Origin: Bog-950 sp964493695
Lineage (GTDB): Bacteria > Bacteroidota > Bacteroidia > Chitinophagales > LD1
DNA: 64,000 nucleotides
Reading direction: 5' to 3'
Assembly: GCA_964493695.1 (NCBI GenBank)
Contig: CAZBPG010000006.1
Coordinates: forward strand, 18,482 to 82,481
Every line of letters begins with the position of its first letter. Within the stretch, counting starts at the first letter, position 1. Below are positions 60,136-64,000 of this stretch, one piece after another. The position numbers were made by a program, and so were the translations under genes. Below the pieces are notes generated by a model. The model ran no database searches and was not told the origin of the DNA. It was given only the letters and a program-made list of their open reading frames with translations.

Positions 60136-61059
60136 TCAATTCTTAACCAATTTATCGTATTTAGTAGCATTAGAAGGATCAGCCCTGCGCAATACAGCAA
60201 GCGCTTTTGCTTTTTCACCCATATCGGCACCGGAAAACACATTCACTATCTCATCACTCTTGGCCTGAAAGAAAACAGCGAGTAACATACAGTTCGGGTT
60301 CTCGCGCGCAACTTTATCCAGTTTATCCAAAGCGTTCAAAATGTTCTGCCGGGCAAGTGCGGGTTTCTCATAAAAGTTATCCATGCCCGAAAAATGATAC
60401 TCATACAAAGCCTGTCGGAATAAATCATATTTGCTCGCCTGCAAATTGTTGATTAGCCAGTACCGGTTGCGCTGGCTGTCAAATGGTTTCCATCCTTTTG
60501 AATCTGGCGCATTAGTGGGTACGTTGTTCATGATTTGTTCCGCCTGTGTAAAATACTTTGTCCCCCCTCCTTTGGTCATGGTTTCATAGTCTAAACCAAT
60601 AAGTGTGTAGGCGTAAAAACCAAGGATTGACGTGAGATTAGACTGGTACTGATTCACATTGAAATCAAGCGGCTGGTTTTGCGCATAAGTGATAATGCAG
60701 TCTTTATCAATAAAGTTAAACATGGGTGAATTGTAAGAACTGTTGAACACCGGACGCGATAACTGAACGGTAATGCTGGCATTGTAAACATCCTGCGCTG
60801 AGGAATTATCAATATTCACGAACATGCTGCACTCAATTCTTTCTTCGGGAGCAAACTGGTCGGTAGTCCAACTTTTGTTATTCATAAACTCGCTAAGGGT
60901 GGTTTGCATGGTTTGAAAAACGCTCGGATCAACACCGGTTACTCTTTGTGCGTTAACGGTCAGTTGACACTTTAACTCTTGTGCAGAAACAGAAGTGAAA
61001 AGCAAACCGCAAAAGGCAAAGGGTAAAAGAAACCTGACGACCGGTAATTTGTAATTCAT
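60136..61059 (-). CDS. porD: Type IX secretion protein PorD (DUF4835)
   Basis: The 307-residue protein has a signal peptide (VRFLLPFAFCGLLFTSVSAQ) and the DUF4835/PorD features: ELKCQLTVNAQRVTGVDPSVFQTMQTTLSEFMNNKSWT, IECSMFVNI and the IPF-like PVFNSSYNSPMFNFID. PorD is linked to the T9SS in Porphyromonas and Flavobacterium, though its mechanism is unclear. It overlaps coaB by four bases and lies in the conserved bamD-rpoZ-coaBC-DUF4835 order of the phylum. This fits the many T9SS substrates in the window. Confidence 0.92.
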   Translation of the reverse strand: MNYKLPVVRFLLPFAFCGLLFTSVSAQELKCQLTVNAQRVTGVDPSVFQTMQTTLSEFMNNKSWTTDQFAPEERIECSMFVNIDNSSAQDVYNASITVQLSRPVFNSSYNSPMFNFIDKDCIITYAQNQPLDFNVNQYQSNLTSILGFYAYTLIGLDYETMTKGGGTKYFTQAEQIMNNVPTNAPDSKGWKPFDSQRNRYWLINNLQASKYDLFRQALYEYHFSGMDNFYEKPALARQNILNALDKLDKVARENPNCMLLAVFFQAKSDEIVNVFSGADMGEKAKALAVLRRADPSNATKYDKLVKN

Positions 61060-61700
61060 TTTCTGTTTATAATTTTTGAAACGTAGCCAACTACATCTTT
61101 AGCTACAGCTGTTTTTTCTTTCAAATCAAATTTAGTCACATTTCCCTGTCGGTCAATGATAGTAATTTTGTTGGTGTCGGTTTGGAAGCCAGCGCCTTCG
61201 TCTCTCATGGAATTCAACACAATAAAATCGAAGTTCTTTTTTTCAAGCTTTTCTTTTGCATTGGCTTCTTCATTGTTCGTTTCTAAAGCAAAGCCGACTA
61301 CAATCTGATTTTCTCTTTTTTGTTTTCCCAACTCGGCAGCAATGTCTTTTGTTTTTACCAGCTCAATCGAAAACTCTTCTTCCTTCTTTTTAATTTTTAC
61401 AGCGCTCGGAAACTTAGGCGTATAATCTGCCACCGCGGCCGCGAACACTATAACATCTGCCCGCGAAAAATATTGCGCGCAGGCCTCAAACATTTCCGCA
61501 GCCGTTTGCACTTTAACCTGTTTGATGGATGGATGGACTGCATGAAGAGGAGTAGCCCCTTTAACCAGCATTACCTCATTTCCCTGAGCAGCAAATTCTT
61601 CAGCAATGGCAATTCCCATTTTGCCGGAGGAATGATTGCCGATAAACCTGACCGGGTCAATCGGTTCGTGAGTGGGACCTGCAGTGATTAAGATTTTCAT
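61056..61700 (-). CDS. coaB: Phosphopantothenate--cysteine ligase (CoaB half of a split CoaBC)
   Basis: The 214-residue protein is the CoaB half: KILITAGPTHEPIDPVRFIGNHSSGKMG at the start, then ADVIVFAAAVADYTPK, KTKDIAAELG and FALETNN. It joins cysteine to 4'-phosphopantothenate on the path to coenzyme A. In most bacteria CoaC and CoaB are one protein of about 400 residues. Here they are in the same reading frame but separated by a 42-base linker with two stop codons, so each starts anew. The start ATG at 61700 begins the normal CoaB sequence. Confidence 0.92.
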   Translation of the reverse strand: MKILITAGPTHEPIDPVRFIGNHSSGKMGIAIAEEFAAQGNEVMLVKGATPLHAVHPSIKQVKVQTAAEMFEACAQYFSRADVIVFAAAVADYTPKFPSAVKIKKKEEEFSIELVKTKDIAAELGKQKRENQIVVGFALETNNEEANAKEKLEKKNFDFIVLNSMRDEGAGFQTDTNKITIIDRQGNVTKFDLKEKTAVAKDVVGYVSKIINRK

Positions 61701-61742
61701 TTTGTCAGATTGGTCAGACTTACGTCAGACCAGCGTCTTGAT

Positions 61743-62288
61743 TTAGGAGAAGTATTCTTCCAGATGGTCCATGATGTGTTCCGGTTCGGCCATGCGTCCA
61801 TCGCCAACCAGACCGCTGGCAAGTTCGCCATGCTCTACCGGTATAAGAATATTGCCGTAAGAGTGAAGCAGGTCAATGTTTCTTTTCACCGCTTTGTGTT
61901 TCCACATATCTAAATCCATAGCCGGTGCAAAAAACACCGGACACTTAGCCGAGAGATAAACCGCCAGCAGCATATTATCGCAGTTGCCGCTCGCCATTTT
62001 TGCAATAGTATTAGCAGAAACAGGGGCAATAACCATAGCATCAGCCCAAAGACCGAGTTCAACGTGATTGTTCCAGTTGGTTTCGTTATTCGTAAGTTCC
62101 GTATAAGCCGGGTTTTTGCTGAGCGTAGATAAAGTGAGCGGGGTAATAAACTGAGAAGCCGAAGCAGTGAGAATAACTTTCACTTCTGCTCCGGCTTTTA
62201 TAAGGTTACGGGTAAGAATTGCCGATTTGTAGGCAGCTATAGAGCCGCAAACACCGAGAACAATTTTCTTTCCGTTCAGGTTGCTCAT
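61743..62288 (-). CDS. coaC: Phosphopantothenoylcysteine decarboxylase (CoaC half of a split CoaBC)
   Basis: The 181-residue flavoprotein has KIVLGVCGSIAAYKSA (FMN site), HVELGLWADAMVIAPVSANTIAKMASGNCDNML (the catalytic His and the conserved ASANT-like loop) and FFAPAMDLDMW (PAMxxxM motif). It decarboxylates phosphopantothenoylcysteine to 4'-phosphopantetheine. It ends in TAA (61743-61745), and CoaB follows 42 bases later in the same frame. The end HLEEYFS is where the linker to CoaB begins in fused homologues. Confidence 0.92.
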   Translation of the reverse strand: MSNLNGKKIVLGVCGSIAAYKSAILTRNLIKAGAEVKVILTASASQFITPLTLSTLSKNPAYTELTNNETNWNNHVELGLWADAMVIAPVSANTIAKMASGNCDNMLLAVYLSAKCPVFFAPAMDLDMWKHKAVKRNIDLLHSYGNILIPVEHGELASGLVGDGRMAEPEHIMDHLEEYFS

Positions 62289-62300
62289 AGAGCAATTTGT

Positions 62301-62651
62301 TTAGTTGAGTGCGGGTGCCGCTATTTCTTCTTCGGTGCGAATGCTCAATTCTTTATTCTTGAATTCGGTAGTGGCAAGAATAGTAGCATGAGGAAGTTTT
62401 TCGTAAAACTTCGAAATTTCGATTTGCTCACGGTTTTCGTGAATCTCTTCCAGGCTATCGGTATGCGAAGCAAAGTCTTCGAGTTTAGCGTGAAGTTCTT
62501 CTTTAATTTCTCTCGAAATCTGGTTGGCCCTGCGCGCAATGGTATAGATAGCTTCGTAAACGTTGCCCGATGCGGAAGCCATTTCTTCGAGGTTCTGTGT
62601 TTCGATGAGCGGGCTTATTTGCGTCATCTTCATTTTTTTTACTTTATCCAT
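62301..62651 (-). CDS. rpoZ: RNA polymerase omega subunit (RpoZ-like, Bacteroidota form)
   Basis: The 116-residue protein has the Bacteroidota omega signature: NVYEAIYTIARRANQISREIKEELHAKLEDF, and the tail KFYEKLPHATILATTEFKNKEL. It stabilises the beta' subunit of RNA polymerase. The start overlaps the end of bamD by eight bases; starts at codons 7 or 9 are alternatives and remove the overlap. The gene order bamD-rpoZ-coaBC-DUF4835 is conserved in the phylum. Confidence 0.88.
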   Translation of the reverse strand: MDKVKKMKMTQISPLIETQNLEEMASASGNVYEAIYTIARRANQISREIKEELHAKLEDFASHTDSLEEIHENREQIEISKFYEKLPHATILATTEFKNKELSIRTEEEIAAPALN

Positions 62652-63780
62652 TTGTTTTTAACTTTTTGATGAGTTCGTTTGAGTTATTAAAAATTCTTTC
62701 CGCCTCTTTCGAGTATCGGCTTTTTGGAAATTGGTCGACAAAGTTATAATAAGTTTTCACAGTTTGCTCAAGGTAGGGTAGGCGGCTCGTATTTTTCTTT
62801 TCTTCGCTTATGGCAAAACTGTTCTTTACTATCAGAAAATAAGCCCGCTCGGTAAGGCGGTTTAGCTCGTCAATCTGCTTTTTTTCGGTGAGGTAGGGCA
62901 TTTGCAGGTTGGCTTCTTTAAAGTAAATGCGGAAATACCTTTCGCGCTCATACAAAGGAGCAATTTCGGCCCATTCATAGGCACCAATTGCCGCTAAGTA
63001 ATGCGACTGCACCTCGTATTTTTTGGCTTCGTCCAGATATTTGCTGCCGCTGAACTTGTATTTAAAATCCTGATAGGCTTTTATTACGTTGTTAAAACGG
63101 TCGGCCTTTTTAGAAGGAATGGAGTTAAAAGCGAACTTGAAATTCGACTTTACAATCATAAAGCTAACGCGCTCGGTTTCCTCAATATCCGGAAAATCGC
63201 GCAGTATCTGCTCAAACGAGGTGGCGGCTGCCTTAAAGTTATCGGTGCGGTAATAAAGTTCAGCTGCATTCAGGGCTTTCTTTTCCAACTTTCTGCGGAG
63301 CGCCTTTACCGCTTCGTTACATTCTACTATAAATTTACCATCTGAGTAAGTATTCAAAAACAGCGAGTAGGCCTCCAGCGCCTTATAGGTAAAAGTCTGA
63401 TCCAGGTCGGGCTTGGGCGACTGCATCTGGTTGCTTTTGGCAAACATATACAGACACTCTTCGCTATGCACTCCGTTGGGATACAGGTCGTAGAAATTTT
63501 TAAAGTGGTAAGAAGAAATCATGTAGTCGCCCTGCTTGTAGTTGGCCATGCAATACATGTAGTATAGTTCTTCGGTGCTTTCGCGCCCTTTCATTAAGCC
63601 TATAAGTTCCTCGAGCACGGGAATACATTTGAAATACTCCTTTTTGTTATACCACGAAATAGCTTTCGCCTTTTTGTAATCAAGGTCGGTTGACTTGAGA
63701 ACCTTTTCGGGAGTTTCGCAGGAAGAAATGAAGAGCAGTAAGCAATAGGCAATAGGCAATAGGCAAAACCTGGTGACCAT
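62644..63780 (-). CDS. bamD: Outer membrane protein assembly factor BamD
   Basis: From the ATG at 63780 the protein has 378 residues. It starts MVTRFCLLPIAYCLLL and has a lipobox ISSC (Cys21), so it is an outer-membrane lipoprotein. TPR-type helices follow: YNKKEYFKCIPVLEELIGL, DYMISSYHFKNFYDLYPNGVHSEECLYMFA and the end KTYYNFVDQFPKSRYSKEAERIF. BamD is the essential TPR scaffold of the BAM complex that folds outer-membrane beta barrels. The open frame reaches an ATG at 63855, adding a residue block (KKFTVHGSRFTVKRFF...) encoded by heptamer repeats; the shorter start puts the signal peptide at the N-terminus. Confidence 0.88.
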   Translation of the reverse strand: MVTRFCLLPIAYCLLLFISSCETPEKVLKSTDLDYKKAKAISWYNKKEYFKCIPVLEELIGLMKGRESTEELYYMYCMANYKQGDYMISSYHFKNFYDLYPNGVHSEECLYMFAKSNQMQSPKPDLDQTFTYKALEAYSLFLNTYSDGKFIVECNEAVKALRRKLEKKALNAAELYYRTDNFKAAATSFEQILRDFPDIEETERVSFMIVKSNFKFAFNSIPSKKADRFNNVIKAYQDFKYKFSGSKYLDEAKKYEVQSHYLAAIGAYEWAEIAPLYERERYFRIYFKEANLQMPYLTEKKQIDELNRLTERAYFLIVKNSFAISEEKKNTSRLPYLEQTVKTYYNFVDQFPKSRYSKEAERIFNNSNELIKKLKTNG

Positions 63781-63848
63781 TGACCATTGACCATTGACCA
63801 TTGAGAAAAAACGTTTAACTGTGAACCGTGAACCGTGAACCGTGAACT
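63735..63848. repeat. Three different heptanucleotide arrays at the 5' end of bamD
   Basis: On the plus strand, GCAATAG-type units fill 63735-63769 (five, three of them perfect), TGACCAT is repeated four times at 63774-63801, and GTGAACC four times at 63821-63848 (last unit GTGAACT). Read on the minus strand the first array encodes the core of the signal peptide (LLPIAYCLLL), and each unit of the second carries an ATG. Such short tandem heptamers (STRR-like) are known in cyanobacteria and appear in Bacteroidota intergenic DNA. Their placement inside a coding start is unusual. Confidence 0.9.
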
Positions 63849-63951
63849 TTTTCATTGAGGGCGCGAAGATAGATTTTAGATTGGTTTGGCGAAATGCCGC
63901 CCCGCAGGCAATTAAACGCAGAATGGCCGAAATATTTTGAACAAAAAAAGT

Positions 63952-64000
63952 GGCTGTCTCAAAACTGAGCAGCGCTTTTTAGTTTGTACACACCCTGTTT
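63952..64000. mobile_element. Probable end of an insertion sequence (truncated by window edge)
   Basis: The segment begins GGCTGTCTCAAAACTGAGCA, which closely matches the GGCTGTCTCAAAA-type terminal inverted repeats of several IS families (for example IS1182-like elements), and continues to the window end with no gene yet. Only one end is in the window, so the family and the presence of a transposase cannot be confirmed. Confidence 0.45.

Overview
The window comes from a member of the Bacteroidota, most likely a free-living Chitinophagales- or Sphingobacteriales-like organism known from a draft or metagenome assembly. The signs are many C-terminal type IX secretion (T9SS) sorting domains, a PorD/DUF4835 gene, the order bamD-rpoZ-coaC/coaB-porD, SprB, FISUMP, YHYH and WG-repeat surface proteins, many SCKK-type lipoproteins, few Shine-Dalgarno sites and occasional TAnnTTTG -7 promoter elements. 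A run of 100 N at 22675-22774 is a scaffold join, not missing sequence: the same 55 bp stands on both sides.

Layout. 1-3.4 kb: end of a T9SS cargo gene, a PIN-domain cassette lying between two copies of the same T9SS tail, small proteins and a lipase-like lipoprotein. 3.4-9.4 kb: recA, then two overlapping T9SS cargo genes (an esterase and a 1201-residue SBBP/PKD/SprB protein). 9.4-18 kb: metabolic and envelope genes (HSL esterase, flavodoxin, amidase, LPLAT, sterol-desaturase family) and secreted proteins of unknown role. 18-21.6 kb: an accessory patch with three long palindromes ahead of an orphan CarboxypepD_reg-like protein, then three adjacent toxin-antitoxin modules: HigBA with a perfect operator palindrome, a RelE-type pair whose toxin carries a stop codon, and a ParE pair. 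21.6-38 kb: secreted and T9SS proteins, a SulP transporter, a tRNA-Arg(CCU) and dispersed short repeats.

38.1-49.3 kb is an eight-gene, same-strand, tightly packed glycan or glycoconjugate operon: UbiA-type prenyltransferase, AsnB-type amidotransferase, sugar-nucleotide epimerase, radical SAM enzyme with an N-terminal Cys cluster, two GT-A type glycosyltransferases, an SGNH hydrolase and a TMTC-like GT-C/TPR membrane protein. pheS follows. A second operon at 55.3-60.1 kb has another TMTC-like protein, an acyl carrier protein, a FabH-like ketosynthase, a DPM1/ArnC-type GT2 and a PseH-like acetyltransferase. Each operon pairs a TMTC-like enzyme with enzymes that could make or decorate a lipid-linked sugar, so they may serve surface or protein O-glycosylation; this is inference. 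Between them lie an 11-unit, 21-bp coding-like tandem repeat, an acyl-CoA ligase and a TonB-dependent receptor.

60.1-63.8 kb is the conserved envelope/housekeeping block porD-coaB-coaC-rpoZ-bamD on the minus strand. Here coaBC is split by two in-frame stops, and the 5' end of bamD is built from three different heptanucleotide repeats. The last ~50 bases look like the end of an insertion sequence.
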